A stretch of 64,000 bases of DNA from Neorhizobium sp. JUb45 (GTDB lineage: Bacteria; Pseudomonadota; Alphaproteobacteria; Rhizobiales; Rhizobiaceae). Under the pieces are notes generated by a model. That model saw only the letters and a list, made by a program, of their open reading frames with translations, searched no databases and was not told the DNA's origin. The stretch is from positions 992,001 to 1,056,000 of the forward strand of contig NZ_SLYW01000002.1 in assembly GCF_004343585.1 (NCBI RefSeq), given 5' to 3'. This document shows positions 8,554 to 18,405 of the stretch, piece by piece; within the stretch, counting starts at the first letter, position 1, and each line of letters opens with the position of its first letter. The translations under genes were made by a program, and so were the position numbers.

Positions 8554-9327
8554 ATGGCATTGCCCGATTTCTCTATGCGCCAGCTGCTTGAAGCAGGCGT
8601 TCACTTTGGTCACCAGACTCACCGCTGGAACCCGAAGATGAAGCCGTACATTTTCGGCGATCGTAACAACATCCACATCATCGACCTCGCGCAGACCGTT
8701 CCGATGCTGTCGCGCGCCCTGCAGGTCATCTCGGACACCGTTGCCCGTGGCGGCCGCGTTCTGTTCGTTGGCACCAAGCGTCAGGCTTCCGAGCTGATCG
8801 CCGATTCGGCCAAGCGTTCTGCCCAGTACTACGTCAACTCGCGTTGGCTCGGCGGCATGATGACCAACTGGAAGACCATTTCGAACTCGATCGCCCGTCT
8901 GCGCAAGCTCGACGAGATCCTGGCTTCGGAACAGTCCGGCTACAACAAGAAAGAGCGCCTGAACCTCGAGCGCGAACGCGAGAAGCTGGACAAGGCTCTC
9001 GGCGGTATCCGCGACATGGGCGGCACCCCTGACCTGATGGTGATCATCGACACCAACAAGGAAAAGATCGCTATCGACGAAGCCAAGCGCCTGGGCATCC
9101 CGGTCGTTGCTATCATCGACTCGAACTGCGATCCGGACCTCATCGACTACCCGATCCCGGGTAACGACGATGCTTCGCGCGCCATCTCGCTGTATTGCGA
9201 CCTGATCGCTCGCGCTGCCATCGACGGCATCGCTCGCCAGCAGGGCGCTTCCGGTCGTGACCTCGGCGGTATGGCCGAAGCTCCGATCGAGCCGGCTCTC
9301 GAAGGCGAAGCCGAAGCTCAGGCTTAA
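8554..9327 (+). CDS. rpsB: 30S ribosomal protein S2
   Basis: Small-subunit ribosomal protein S2, 257 residues, standard length. The N-terminal sequence [20 protein letters not shown] and the block [12 protein letters not shown], then [13 protein letters not shown], are the S2 hallmarks. An acidic, Ala/Glu-rich tail (EGEAEAQA) follows the globular part, as in other rhizobia. The ATG is preceded by a purine run AAAGGATAAC. It opens the rpsB-tsf-pyrH-frr block conserved across proteobacteria; codon use is strongly biased to C-ending codons, as expected for a highly expressed gene. Confidence 0.98.
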   Translation: MALPDFSMRQLLEAGVHFGHQTHRWNPKMKPYIFGDRNNIHIIDLAQTVPMLSRALQVISDTVARGGRVLFVGTKRQASELIADSAKRSAQYYVNSRWLGGMMTNWKTISNSIARLRKLDEILASEQSGYNKKERLNLEREREKLDKALGGIRDMGGTPDLMVIIDTNKEKIAIDEAKRLGIPVVAIIDSNCDPDLIDYPIPGNDDASRAISLYCDLIARAAIDGIARQQGASGRDLGGMAEAPIEPALEGEAEAQA

Positions 9328-9374
9328 TTGTCTGGGGCGGAGCGGCACTGACCGCTCCATCTTTGCGAATTCGT

Positions 9375-9406
9375 CCAAGGCCAGAGATCACAATCCCTGG
9401 CCTTGG
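9375..9406 (+). terminator. Hairpin between rpsB and tsf (possible attenuator)
   Basis: A perfect 10-bp stem CCAAGGCCAG/CTGGCCTTGG encloses a 12-base loop. A second, weaker hairpin (GGAGCGG/CCGCTCC, 9339-9345 and 9352-9358) lies just upstream. Neither is followed by a long T run, so they more likely attenuate, process or stabilise the message than fully stop it. Confidence 0.45.
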
Positions 9407-9573
9407 CCGTTTAAGGACCTGTCCTCCCGCAGCAATGACGTCAGCGGTTGAGACGACAGGCCGGTGATGATCTTCATCACCCTGTCACACTTCCGGGTAC
9501 ATTCGTTCCCAAGACCTTGAGTTCGCCGAGGTTTTTCCGGCGGCACGCAACTCGAACCGACAAGAGGCTCACA

Positions 9574-10500
9574 ATGGCTGAAATCACCGCTGCACTGGTG
9601 AAGGAACTGCGCGAAAAGTCTGGCGCAGGCATGATGGACTGCAAGAAGGCGCTGACCGAAAACAACGGCGACATCGAAGCAGCAATCGACTGGCTGCGCG
9701 CCAAGGGCATCGCAAAGGCCGACAAGAAGTCGGGCCGCACGGCTGCTGAAGGCCTGATCGGCGTTGCATCGACCGGCACCAAGGCTGTCGTCGTCGAAGT
9801 CAACTCCGAAACCGACTTCGTTGCCCGTAACGACGCTTTCCAGGTCATGGTTCGCGGCATTGCCGACGTAGCGCTGACCACCGATGGCACCGTTGAAGCC
9901 GTTAGCGAAGCCACCTATCCGGCAACCGGCAAGTCGGTCTCCGACACCATCAAGGATGCGATCGCCACCATCGGCGAGAACATGAGCCTGCGTCGCTCGG
10001 TTGCCCTTGAAGTCGAAGACGGTGTTGTCGCGACCTACATCCACAACGCTGCCGCCGATCGTCTCGGCAAGCTCGGCGTTCTGGTTGCCCTGAAGTCGAC
10101 CGGCGACAAGGAAGCCCTCAGCGCCATCGGCCGCCAGGTTGCCATGCACATCGCTGCAACGGCTCCGCTCGCCATCCGTTCGGAAGAAGTCGATGCTGCT
10201 GTCGCCGAGCGCGAACGCAACGTCTTCATCGAACAGTCGCGCGAATCCGGCAAGCCGGAAGCCATCATCGAAAAGATGGTTGAAGGCCGCATGCGCAAGT
10301 TCTTCGAAGAAGTCGCCCTTCTGTCGCAGGCTTTCGTCATCAATCCTGACCTGACCGTCGGCGAAGCTGTCAAGGCTGCCGAAAAGGAAGTCGGCGCTCC
10401 GATCGAAGTCACCGGCATGGCTCGCCTGCTGCTCGGCGACGGCATCGAAAAGGAAGAGACCGACTTCGCAGCTGAAGTCGCAGCCGTTTCCAAGGGCTGA
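9574..10500 (+). CDS. tsf: Translation elongation factor Ts
   Basis: Guanine-nucleotide exchange factor that recycles EF-Tu-GDP. 308 residues, the normal length. The N-terminal UBA-like domain with [19 protein letters not shown] and the core motif [10 protein letters not shown] are unmistakable. The frame is open further upstream (to 9448), but the family start [12 protein letters not shown] matches the ATG at 9574, which follows GAGGCTCACA. The distance from rpsB (246 bp, with two hairpins) is larger than between later genes in the block. Confidence 0.98.
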   Translation: MAEITAALVKELREKSGAGMMDCKKALTENNGDIEAAIDWLRAKGIAKADKKSGRTAAEGLIGVASTGTKAVVVEVNSETDFVARNDAFQVMVRGIADVALTTDGTVEAVSEATYPATGKSVSDTIKDAIATIGENMSLRRSVALEVEDGVVATYIHNAAADRLGKLGVLVALKSTGDKEALSAIGRQVAMHIAATAPLAIRSEEVDAAVAERERNVFIEQSRESGKPEAIIEKMVEGRMRKFFEEVALLSQAFVINPDLTVGEAVKAAEKEVGAPIEVTGMARLLLGDGIEKEETDFAAEVAAVSKG

Positions 10501-10528
10501 TATCTCTATACAATATCAATAATCACAG

Positions 10529-10554
10529 GGGCATCGCGTGACAACGCGGTGCCC
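10529..10554 (+). terminator. Hairpin between tsf and pyrH
   Basis: An 11-bp stem with one G-T pair, GGGCATCGCGT/ACGCGGTGCCC, closed by the loop GACA. It is followed by TTCGTG rather than a T run, so it may be a partial terminator separating the very highly expressed rpsB-tsf from pyrH-frr. Confidence 0.5.
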
Positions 10555-10597
10555 TTCGTGTATCGGGCTTGGCGGTGCGAGCCTCGAAGGAGTATCC

Positions 10598-11320
10598 ATG
10601 TCTGCCCAGCCAATCTACAAACGCGTGCTTTTGAAAGTCTCTGGTGAAGCCCTTATGGGTAGCCAGGGTTTCGGCATCGACGTCAACGTTGCCGACCGTA
10701 TCGCTGCCGATATCTCCGATGCACGCCGTATGGGCGTCGATGTCGGGATCGTTGTCGGCGGCGGTAATATTTTCCGCGGTGTTGCCGTTGCCTCCAAGGG
10801 TGGCGACCGCGTCACCGGCGACCACATGGGCATGCTCGGTACTGTGATCAACGCACTGGCGCTGGCGACATCGCTGCGCAAGCTCGGCGTCGATACGGTC
10901 GTGCTGTCGGCGATCTCCATGCCGGAAATTTGCGAAAGCTTCTCTCAGCGCCAGGCGCTGCATCATCTGTCGCAGGGCAGGGTGGTGATTTTTGCCGGCG
11001 GTACCGGCAACCCGTTCTTCACGACCGATAGTGCCGGCGCTCTGCGTGCGGCCGAAATCGGCGCAGAAGCCCTGTTCAAGGGCACGCAGGTGGACGGCAT
11101 CTATACGGCCGACCCGAAGAAGGATCCGACGGCCACCCGCTTCGACCAGCTTACCCACGCGGAAGTTCTGGAAAAGGGTCTTGCCGTGATGGATGTGACC
11201 GCGGTTGCGCTTGCGCAGGAGAACACGATCCCGATTATTGTGTTCTCGATCCACGAGCGTGGCGGTTTCGCCGATATCTTGACCGGCGGTGGTCTCAAGA
11301 CCATCGTTTCAGACAATTGA
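10598..11320 (+). CDS. pyrH: UMP kinase (uridylate kinase)
   Basis: Hexameric bacterial UMP kinase of the amino-acid-kinase fold, making UDP from UMP and ATP; in bacteria it is allosterically controlled by GTP and UTP. 240 residues. Visible motifs: KRVLLKVSGEALMG at the N-terminus, VVGGGNIFRG (phosphate-binding Gly-rich loop), and TADPKKDPTA. The ATG at 10598 follows a strong CGAAGGAGT ribosome-binding site, so the in-frame extension to 10538 is not used. It precedes frr as in most proteobacteria. Confidence 0.97.
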   Translation: MSAQPIYKRVLLKVSGEALMGSQGFGIDVNVADRIAADISDARRMGVDVGIVVGGGNIFRGVAVASKGGDRVTGDHMGMLGTVINALALATSLRKLGVDTVVLSAISMPEICESFSQRQALHHLSQGRVVIFAGGTGNPFFTTDSAGALRAAEIGAEALFKGTQVDGIYTADPKKDPTATRFDQLTHAEVLEKGLAVMDVTAVALAQENTIPIIVFSIHERGGFADILTGGGLKTIVSDN

Positions 11321-11380
11321 TCTTCAGACAGGTCCGCGCGGACGACCGCAGCGGACCTCAAACAACATACGGAGTGTAAG

Positions 11381-11941
11381 ATGAGCGGTGCCATCGATCT
11401 CAACGACATCAAGCGTCGCATGGACGGCGCTGTTACGGCCTTCAAGAGCGACATCGCCTCGCTGCGTACGGGCCGCGCCTCTGCCAACATTCTCGATCCG
11501 GTCACGGTCGAAGCCTATGGTTCGCGTGTGCCGCTGAACCAGGTTGCCAATATTACCGTGCCTGAGCCGCGCATGCTCGGCGTATCCATCTGGGATAAGT
11601 CGATGGTCAATGCTGTCGACCGCGCCATCCGCGAATCGAATCTCGGCCTCAATCCGATCATGGACGGTCAGAACCTGCGCATCCCGCTGCCGGAGCTCAA
11701 CGAAGAGCGCCGCAAGTCGCTGGTCAAGGTTGCGCACGACTACACGGAAAAGAGCAAGGTTGCTGTGCGCAACGTTCGCCGTGATGGCATGGACGCCTTG
11801 AAGAAGGCTGAAAAGGACGGCGATATCGGCCAGGACGACAGCCGTGCGCAGTCCGAAAAAATCCAGAAGATGACAGATGATGCGATTTCCGAGCTGGACC
11901 GCTTGCTTGCGGAGAAGGAAAAGGAAATCATGCAGGTCTAG
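11381..11941 (+). CDS. frr: Ribosome recycling factor
   Basis: Works with EF-G to split post-termination ribosomes. 186 residues, the usual length, with the three-helix-bundle signature: [21 protein letters not shown] near the start, [21 protein letters not shown] in the middle and a Lys/Glu-rich helical C-terminus. A GGAGTGTAAG tract stands before the ATG. It lies 60 bp after pyrH and 48 bp before uppS in the same direction. Confidence 0.98.
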   Translation: MSGAIDLNDIKRRMDGAVTAFKSDIASLRTGRASANILDPVTVEAYGSRVPLNQVANITVPEPRMLGVSIWDKSMVNAVDRAIRESNLGLNPIMDGQNLRIPLPELNEERRKSLVKVAHDYTEKSKVAVRNVRRDGMDALKKAEKDGDIGQDDSRAQSEKIQKMTDDAISELDRLLAEKEKEIMQV

Positions 11942-11989
11942 AACCTGCATCAAAGCCCGCTCGTCGCTGTCACAAACGCCGGACTGAAC

Positions 11990-12733
11990 ATGGTGAAGCC
12001 TGATCTACCCGTGATCCCGAAGCATGTTGCCATCATCATGGATGGCAACGGTCGCTGGGCAAACCAGCGCGGCCTGCCGCGCACCGTCGGGCACACAAAA
12101 GGTGTCGAGGCCGTGCGTCAGGCTGTGCGTGCCGCAGGCGAGGCGGGCGTCGAGTTCCTGACGCTCTTCGCATTCTCCTCGGAGAACTGGAGCCGGCCGG
12201 AAGCCGAGGTGACGGACCTGCTCGGGCTGATGCGGCGGTTCATCCGCCGCGATCTGGCCGAACTGCATCGTTCGAACGTCCGGATTCGTATCATCGGCGA
12301 TCGCCGCAACCTGCAGGGCGATCTGCTGCCGATGTTGCTGGAGGCTGAAGAAACCACCAGCGGCAATACCGGCCTCACCCTTGTCATCGCCTTCAATTAC
12401 GGTTCGCGGAACGAAATTCTGCGCGCCATCGAACGTCTGGCAAGCGAAGTGGCGGCTGGACTGCTGCGCCCGGAAGATATCGATATGGCGATGGTTGACG
12501 AACGCCTCGATACCGCCGGCATCCCCGATCCGGACCTGATCATCCGCACCAGCGGCGAGGAGCGTCTTTCCAACTTCCTGCTGTGGCAGGCCGCCTATTC
12601 CGAATTCCTGTTCCTGCCGAATTTCTGGCCGGATTTCGACCGCGAGATGTTTTTTGACGCGCTGAAGATCTATGCGGCGCGCGATCGCCGTTTTGGCGGC
12701 CTAGCTGCCAAGCCAGCGGCGGTTGCCGGCTGA
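11990..12733 (+). CDS. uppS: Isoprenyl transferase (undecaprenyl diphosphate synthase)
   Basis: cis-Prenyltransferase making the C55 carrier lipid for peptidoglycan and polysaccharide export. 247 residues. The catalytic segment [13 protein letters not shown] has Asp18 in the position of E. coli Asp26, followed by the [11 protein letters not shown] block; the C-terminal [15 protein letters not shown] and YSEF motif completes the active site. The stop codon overlaps the cdsA start as TGATG, so expression of the two is coupled. Confidence 0.96.
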   Translation: MVKPDLPVIPKHVAIIMDGNGRWANQRGLPRTVGHTKGVEAVRQAVRAAGEAGVEFLTLFAFSSENWSRPEAEVTDLLGLMRRFIRRDLAELHRSNVRIRIIGDRRNLQGDLLPMLLEAEETTSGNTGLTLVIAFNYGSRNEILRAIERLASEVAAGLLRPEDIDMAMVDERLDTAGIPDPDLIIRTSGEERLSNFLLWQAAYSEFLFLPNFWPDFDREMFFDALKIYAARDRRFGGLAAKPAAVAG

Positions 12734-13566
12734 TGGCAAGCGAACTTCGCAAGCGTACGATTTCCGCGCTCGTCATGGCCGCGGTCACCCTTGCCGCAAC
12801 ATGGTATGGCGGAACGCCTTTCCGGCTGTTTGCCGCCGGCATGTCGCTGCTGATCTATCACGAATGGTCGAAGATGACGCGTCTGCCCGAGGTGGATTTG
12901 CGCGGCGACGCTTTCGGCTGGGTGGCAGTGGTCTGCGTGGCGGCCAATCTGGCTTTTGGCGATCTTGGTCTGGGTGCCCCCCTGTTGGGCGGTTTTGCCA
13001 TCACGGCCCTTCTGCTGAAGTTTTTGCGGCGTGGCAGCGGCTGGATGCCCGGTGGTGTGCTTTATGCGGGCCTGAGTGGTATTTCGCTTGCCGCGATCCG
13101 TGGCAGCGACCAGTTCGGGCTGATGGCGACGCTGTTTCTGTTCGCCGTCGTCTGGGGCACCGATATCCTGGCCTATTTCTTCGGGCGTTCGATTGGCGGG
13201 CCGAAACTTGCACCGCGGATCTCTCCCGGCAAGACCTGGTCCGGCGCCATTGGTGGCACGGTGTCAGGCGTCGCGCTCGGCAGCGCCATCACGCTTTCGT
13301 TCTTCTCGCAGGTGTCGCTGCGCACCGTGGCGCTGGCGCTGGCGCTGTCTGTGGCCAGCCAGATCGGCGATCTGTTCGAATCCTTCATCAAGCGCCGCTT
13401 TGGCGTCAAGGATTCCGGCCATCTGATTCCCGGTCACGGTGGCGTGATGGACCGTGTCGATGGTCTCGTTTTCGCCTGTTTCGCGGCGTTTCTCCTGGCC
13501 ATGGCGCATGCCGCCTGGACCGGATATGGCGAGACCCCTGTTGCCGGTTTTCTTTTCGGTCTTTAA
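12733..13566 (+). CDS. cdsA: Phosphatidate cytidylyltransferase (CDP-diglyceride synthase)
   Basis: Inner-membrane enzyme forming CDP-diacylglycerol from phosphatidate and CTP, the branch point to all phospholipids. 277 residues with several membrane helices. The CdsA signature runs from SFIKRRFGVKDSG to HGGVMDR at about residues 217-243. It starts inside the uppS stop codon and is followed after about 60 bp by rseP; dxr, which sits between these two genes in some alphaproteobacteria, is not present here. Confidence 0.95.
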   Translation: MASELRKRTISALVMAAVTLAATWYGGTPFRLFAAGMSLLIYHEWSKMTRLPEVDLRGDAFGWVAVVCVAANLAFGDLGLGAPLLGGFAITALLLKFLRRGSGWMPGGVLYAGLSGISLAAIRGSDQFGLMATLFLFAVVWGTDILAYFFGRSIGGPKLAPRISPGKTWSGAIGGTVSGVALGSAITLSFFSQVSLRTVALALALSVASQIGDLFESFIKRRFGVKDSGHLIPGHGGVMDRVDGLVFACFAAFLLAMAHAAWTGYGETPVAGFLFGL

Positions 13567-13628
13567 AGACCGTCACAGAGACATGAAATCGTGCATATAA
13601 AATTGGGCAGGGAGCCGGCGAAGCAGGA

Positions 13629-14765
13629 ATGGATGGCGTGATGGCAATTTTCGGCGTGCTTACCGGGTATATCATCCCGTTTATCCTCGTCCTTTCGGTG
13701 CTCGTGTTCGTACATGAGATGGGTCACTATCTCGTCGGGCGCTGGAGCGGCATTCGTGTTCTGGCATTTTCTGTCGGTTTCGGGCCTGAACTGATCGGTT
13801 ATACCGACAGCCACGGCACCCGCTGGAAGATCTCGGCAATCCCGCTTGGCGGCTATGTGAAATTTTATGGCGACGAGGATGCCGCCAGCATGCCGGGCAC
13901 CGATTCGCTGTCGGGCATGAGCGACGCAGAGCGCGCGCAGACACTTGCCGGCGCAAAACTGTGGAAAAGGGCCGCGACCGTTGCGGCAGGCCCGATCGCC
14001 AACTTCATCCTTGCAATCGCCATTTTTGCGGTTCTGTTCACGGTCTACGGCAAGGTCGTTGCTGATCCGGTCGTGGCCGAAGTGCGCCCCGATAGCGCGG
14101 CACAGGTTGCCGGCGTCGAGGTTGGCGACAAGCTGGTGGCGCTTGATGGCCATGAGGTCGCGACCTTCGATGAAGTGCGCCGTTACGTCAGTATTCGCCC
14201 GCTGGTGCCCATCATCGTGACTGTCGAGCGCGAAGGTTCGCGATTGGATCTGCCGATGGTGCCGAAGCGCGAGGAAATCACCGATCAGTTCGGCAACAAG
14301 GTCGAGCTTGGCCTCATCGGTATCGTTACCAACGAGCAGCGCGGCAATTTCCGTGTCCAGCAGTATTCGCCGGGCGCCGCCGTCATCGAGGGCTTCAAGG
14401 AAACCGGCAATATCATCACCGGCACGGGGCGTTATATCGCCAACATCTTTGCCGGCCGCATGCGCGCCGATCAGATCGGTGGCCCGATCCGCATCGCCGA
14501 AACGACGGGACAGATGGCGACGCTCGGTTTTGTTGCCGTCCTGAATTTTGCCGCCGTCATTTCCGTTTCGCTTGGTCTGATGAATTTGCTGCCGGTTCCG
14601 GTGCTTGACGGTGGTCACTTGCTGCTTTACGCGCTTGAGGCACTGAGAGGACGTCCACTGAATGCGCGGGTTCAGGAGATCGTCTTCAGGCTCGGCTTCG
14701 CGCTGATTCTGACGCTGATGGTGTTCGCCACATGGAATGACACGATCGGCAGGTGGATCGGTTAA
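13629..14765 (+). CDS. rseP: Site-2 intramembrane zinc metalloprotease RseP/MmpA
   Basis: Regulated intramembrane protease that cleaves membrane-anchored regulators such as anti-sigma factors; the Caulobacter orthologue MmpA trims PodJ. 378 residues. The first membrane segment carries the HEXXH site (VFVHEMGHYLVGR, His29, Glu30, His33). A PDZ domain lies roughly at residues 130-220, and the second metal motif NLLPVPVLDGGH at about 320-332 supplies the third ligand, Asp. ATG 13629 follows GCAGGA; an ATG four codons later is an alternative. Confidence 0.96.
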   Translation: MDGVMAIFGVLTGYIIPFILVLSVLVFVHEMGHYLVGRWSGIRVLAFSVGFGPELIGYTDSHGTRWKISAIPLGGYVKFYGDEDAASMPGTDSLSGMSDAERAQTLAGAKLWKRAATVAAGPIANFILAIAIFAVLFTVYGKVVADPVVAEVRPDSAAQVAGVEVGDKLVALDGHEVATFDEVRRYVSIRPLVPIIVTVEREGSRLDLPMVPKREEITDQFGNKVELGLIGIVTNEQRGNFRVQQYSPGAAVIEGFKETGNIITGTGRYIANIFAGRMRADQIGGPIRIAETTGQMATLGFVAVLNFAAVISVSLGLMNLLPVPVLDGGHLLLYALEALRGRPLNARVQEIVFRLGFALILTLMVFATWNDTIGRWIG

Positions 14766-14955
14766 GTGTTTCAGAACGGTGCAGAAACCGTTTATTTACC
14801 CTGTTTGCATGTCCGCGTGGCGAATGCGCCACGGCTGCGAAGGAAGTAAATAGAAATTAACGCGATGCCTTGCTTGTAGGACAAAAGAAGGTAAAACGAC
14901 ACACGTGGCCGGAGTCGGGTGCCACCCGTCTAGGGACAACGGAAAAAGGTAAGAA
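14766..14955 (+). promoter_or_regulatory. bamA leader region
   Basis: The 190 bp between rseP and bamA carry a 7-bp stem CGTGGCG/CGCCACG (14816-14822 and 14827-14833, loop AATG) and a shorter inverted repeat CGGGT/ACCCG near 14917. The stretch before bamA is purine-rich (GGAAAAAGGTAAGAAG) and supplies the ribosome-binding site. A separate bamA promoter here is plausible, but I see no convincing -35/-10 pair. Confidence 0.3.
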
Positions 14956-17292
14956 GTGAATATGAAAGCTGGTTCAAAGTTTTTGAACGCAGTGTCGGCG
15001 TTTGCGCTGTCTGCTAGTGTTGTCGCATCGGGTGCGGGTGTCGTTGTGCTTGCCTCTGCCCCGGTTGCTGAGGCCGCCACCATCCAGCGGGTTGAAGTCC
15101 GTGGTGCGCAGCGCGCCGGCGAGGAGGCCGTCCGCTCCAACATCACCATTCGTCCAGGTGTGAGCTTCTCTGAAGCCGACATCGACGAGTCGGTGAAGCG
15201 TTTGTATTCCACAGGTTATTTCTCCGACGTTCGCATCAGCGTTTCCGGCCGTTCTCTCGTTGTGTCCGTCAATGAGAACCAGCTCGTGAACCAGGTCGTG
15301 TTCAACGGCAACCGCAAGATCAAGGACGACAAGCTGGCTGGCGCCGTTCAGACGCAGCCGCTCGGTCCGTATAGCGATGCTCTGCTCGCTTCCGACGTCG
15401 AGCGCCTCAAGCAGGCCTATTCGGCCACTGGCCGCAGCGATGTCGAAATCACCACGCAGGTCGTTCCGGTTGGTCAGGGTCGCGTAAACATCGCTTTCCA
15501 GATCAACGAAGGCGATCGCACCAAGATCGACTCCATCAACTTTGTCGGCAACCAGGCCTATGGCAATCGCCGTCTGCGTGATGTGATCGCGACGAAGGAA
15601 TCCGGTCCTCTGTCGTTCCTGACCCGCAAGGATGTCTATAACGACGACAAGCGCCGCGCCGATGAAGAAGCGCTGCGTCAGTTCTATTACAACCACGGTT
15701 ACGCCGACTTCCGCGTCGTTTCCTCGGATGCTGTTCTGGATGAATCCAAGAACGCATACACGGTAAACTTCACTGTCGAAGAAGGTCAGCGCTACACGTT
15801 TGGTGATGTCCGCGTCGAATCGACGGTTGATGGCGTCAATGCTGAAGACCTGCAGGGCCTCGTCGAGACCCATACGGGCGACACCTACAGCGCCAAGGAC
15901 ATTCAGAAGTCCATGGAAGCCATCTCCGAGCGCGTCGCTGCTGCGGGTTACCCGTTTGCACGTGTTACGCCGCGCGGCGATCGTAACTTCCAGAACAACA
16001 CGATCGGCGTCTCCTATCTGGTCGACCAGGGCGAGCGCGCCTATGTCGAGCGTATCGAGATCCGTGGCAACACCCGTACGCGTGACTACGTCATTCGTCG
16101 CGAGTTCGATATCAGCGAAGGCGACGCCTTCAACCAGACCATGATCACGCGCGCCAAGCGTCGTCTCGAGGCTCTGGGCTATTTCGGCAAGGTCAATATC
16201 TCGACCACGCAGGGCACGTCTGCCGACCGCGTCATCATCATCGTTGATGTTGAAGACCAGTCGACCGGTTCGTTCGGTATCGGCGTCGGTTACTCGCCGA
16301 GCAGCGACAGCGCCATCCTCGAAGCTTCGATCGAAGAAAAGAACTTCCTCGGCCGCGGCCAGTACATCCGCGTTGCAGTCGGTGGCGGTCTCGATGATGC
16401 CCGTACCTACTCGCTGTCCTTCACCGAGCCCTATTTCCTCGGTTATCGTCTGGCTGCCGGTTTCGATGTCTTCAAGAGCCAGTCTTCTTCCGAAGACTAC
16501 TATGACTACAACGAGCAGGGCTTCACGCTGCGCGTAACGGCGCCGATCACCGAAGATCTGGCGACGACGTTCCGCTACACCTACAAGGAAATCAATTACG
16601 ACGGTAACGACGATTACCTGAGCAATGGTAACCTTTCCCAGCCGTATATCGACATGATCCAGCATGGCGATTACCTGCAGTCTTCGATCTCGCAGACGCT
16701 GACCTACAACACGGTCGACAGCATGACCCTTCCGCGCGAAGGCATCTATGCGACGGTGACGCATGAATATGCGGGTCTCGGTGGCGATTCCGAATTCTAC
16801 AAGATCTATGGTCGTGCCCGTTACTTTACGCTCCTGTCTGACGAAGCCGATATCATCGGTCAGATCGGTGTCGGTGCAGGTCACGTCGTAGCGACCGGCG
16901 ATAAGCTGAACATTTTCGATCAGTTCACCTTCGGCGGCAAGCAGGTTCGTGGTTTCGAAAACAACGGTCTCGGCCCGCGTATGCCGAACGGCGATGCTCT
17001 CGGCGGCACGACCTACTTCAACGCCTCGGCGGAAGTCAGTATCCCGGCTCCGGGCCTGCCTGAAGACTTTGGTCTCCGTCTGAACGCGTTTGCTGATGCT
17101 GGCGTGCTTTACGGAAACGACGTGCCGGCTGTTGGTGTACGTGATGACAATTCCATCCGTGCATCGGTTGGTGCAGGTGTGACCTGGGCTTCGCCCTTCG
17201 GTGCTCTGCGCGTCGATTACGCCGTGCCGGTTGCCAAGGAAGACTACGACGAAGTCCAGGAATTCCGCTTCAGCATGGCCAACCAGTTCTGA
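14956..17292 (+). CDS. bamA: Outer membrane protein assembly factor BamA
   Basis: Omp85 protein that folds and inserts beta-barrel proteins into the outer membrane. 778 residues: a long signal peptide (about residues 1-40, ending VAEA), five POTRA domains (from IQRVEVRGAQRAGEE to about residue 430) and a 16-strand barrel ending in Phe (FRFSMANQF), the outer-membrane C-terminal signature. The conserved VRGF motif of the L6 loop is at residues 664-667. Start is the GTG at 14956; an ATG two codons later (14962) is equally possible. In enterobacteria skp lies between bamA and lpxD; here lpxD follows directly. Confidence 0.97.
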   Translation: MNMKAGSKFLNAVSAFALSASVVASGAGVVVLASAPVAEAATIQRVEVRGAQRAGEEAVRSNITIRPGVSFSEADIDESVKRLYSTGYFSDVRISVSGRSLVVSVNENQLVNQVVFNGNRKIKDDKLAGAVQTQPLGPYSDALLASDVERLKQAYSATGRSDVEITTQVVPVGQGRVNIAFQINEGDRTKIDSINFVGNQAYGNRRLRDVIATKESGPLSFLTRKDVYNDDKRRADEEALRQFYYNHGYADFRVVSSDAVLDESKNAYTVNFTVEEGQRYTFGDVRVESTVDGVNAEDLQGLVETHTGDTYSAKDIQKSMEAISERVAAAGYPFARVTPRGDRNFQNNTIGVSYLVDQGERAYVERIEIRGNTRTRDYVIRREFDISEGDAFNQTMITRAKRRLEALGYFGKVNISTTQGTSADRVIIIVDVEDQSTGSFGIGVGYSPSSDSAILEASIEEKNFLGRGQYIRVAVGGGLDDARTYSLSFTEPYFLGYRLAAGFDVFKSQSSSEDYYDYNEQGFTLRVTAPITEDLATTFRYTYKEINYDGNDDYLSNGNLSQPYIDMIQHGDYLQSSISQTLTYNTVDSMTLPREGIYATVTHEYAGLGGDSEFYKIYGRARYFTLLSDEADIIGQIGVGAGHVVATGDKLNIFDQFTFGGKQVRGFENNGLGPRMPNGDALGGTTYFNASAEVSIPAPGLPEDFGLRLNAFADAGVLYGNDVPAVGVRDDNSIRASVGAGVTWASPFGALRVDYAVPVAKEDYDEVQEFRFSMANQF

Positions 17293-17301
17293 TCCTTTTG
17301 G

Positions 17302-17330
17302 TCCAGAACGACCACAAAAAATGTTCTGGA
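17302..17330 (+). promoter_or_regulatory. Hairpin touching the lpxD ribosome-binding site
   Basis: An 8-bp perfect inverted repeat TCCAGAAC/GTTCTGGA (17302-17309 and 17323-17330) with a 13-base loop sits between bamA and lpxD. The likely Shine-Dalgarno GGAG (17328-17331) of lpxD is partly inside the 3' arm. It could act as a weak terminator or limit lpxD translation; both are inference. Confidence 0.4.
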
Positions 17331-17340
17331 GCTTTGGCTG

Positions 17341-18405
17341 ATGGACGATAATCGTTTCTTTCCGCCCCATGAGGGGGTGAGCTTGAAAGAGCTCGCCCGC
17401 CACTTGGGGGCGGAGCTTTTGGATGAGACGGTCGGCGATACGCTGATCCGTTCGGTTTCTCCGGTGTCGCGTGCCAAGGCTGGCGACATTTGTTACATCC
17501 TTTCCCGCAAGAACAAGGCAGAACTCGAAACCTGCCAGGCCTCTGCGATCCTGTGTGATGCCGGATTGCGGTCTGCCGTTCCCGATCATATCCCGGTGCT
17601 TTTGACCCGCACGCCGCATTCTGCATTTGCAGCTGCGGGCGCGTTGCTGCACCCGGAAGGCTTGCGTCCTTCTGCGATCACGTCGGAACCGGCCGGCATT
17701 TCTCCCGCAGCTTACGTCGATCCGACGGCGCGTCTGGAAGACGGTGTGCATGTCGAGCCTATGGCCGTCATCGGCGCCGGTGTCGAAATCGGGTCAGGCA
17801 CGCGGATCGGCGCAGGTGCGGTGATCGGCGCCAATGTCACGATCGGTCGTGATTGCACCATTGCTGCCGGCGCATCCATCGTCGCCTCGATGATCGGCAA
17901 CGGCGTGATCATCCATAATGGTGCCCGGCTTGGCCAGGACGGTTTCGGTTATGCGCCGGGGCCGCGCGGCTTCATGAAGATCGTGCAGGTCGGCCGCGTT
18001 ATCATTCAGGACAATGTCGAGATCGGCGCGAATACCACGATCGACCGTGGTGCGATGGATGATACCGTGATCGGCGAGGGCACAAAGATCGACAATCTGG
18101 TGCAGATTGCCCACAACGTGCGCATCGGGCGTCATTGCGGCCTTGCCTCGGGAACCGGTATTGCCGGCTCGACGACGATAGGCGACGGTGTGATGATCGG
18201 CGGTGCTTCGGGTATCAACGGTCACATTACAATCGGTGACGGTGTGCAGATCGCTGCCATGAGTGGCGTTGTCGGCGATATTCCGCCGAAGGCCAAATAT
18301 GGTGGTATTCCGGCGCGACCAATGCCCGATTTCCTGAGAGATATTGCAGAAATAATGATGCGCTCCGATGAGCGCTCCAAGAAAAGAGGAGACCGGAATG
18401 GCTGA
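17341..18405 (+). CDS. lpxD: UDP-3-O-(3-hydroxyacyl)glucosamine N-acyltransferase LpxD
   Basis: Third step of lipid A synthesis: adds the second hydroxyacyl chain, on the amino group. 354 residues. A non-repeat N-terminal uridine-binding domain (about 1-115) is followed by a left-handed beta-helix of hexapeptide repeats ([20 protein letters not shown] and so on). His258 in [10 protein letters not shown] matches the catalytic His of the family. Its last codons overlap the start of fabZ by 8 bp, which couples lipid A and fatty acid synthesis genes. Confidence 0.96.
   Translation: MDDNRFFPPHEGVSLKELARHLGAELLDETVGDTLIRSVSPVSRAKAGDICYILSRKNKAELETCQASAILCDAGLRSAVPDHIPVLLTRTPHSAFAAAGALLHPEGLRPSAITSEPAGISPAAYVDPTARLEDGVHVEPMAVIGAGVEIGSGTRIGAGAVIGANVTIGRDCTIAAGASIVASMIGNGVIIHNGARLGQDGFGYAPGPRGFMKIVQVGRVIIQDNVEIGANTTIDRGAMDDTVIGEGTKIDNLVQIAHNVRIGRHCGLASGTGIAGSTTIGDGVMIGGASGINGHITIGDGVQIAAMSGVVGDIPPKAKYGGIPARPMPDFLRDIAEIMMRSDERSKKRGDRNG

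Noticed and set aside
14974-17751. Long open frame of 925 codons on the minus strand opposite bamA and the start of lpxD
   Set aside because: It mirrors two clear genes, has an amino-acid make-up typical of reverse-complement GC-rich coding DNA, and shows no domain.
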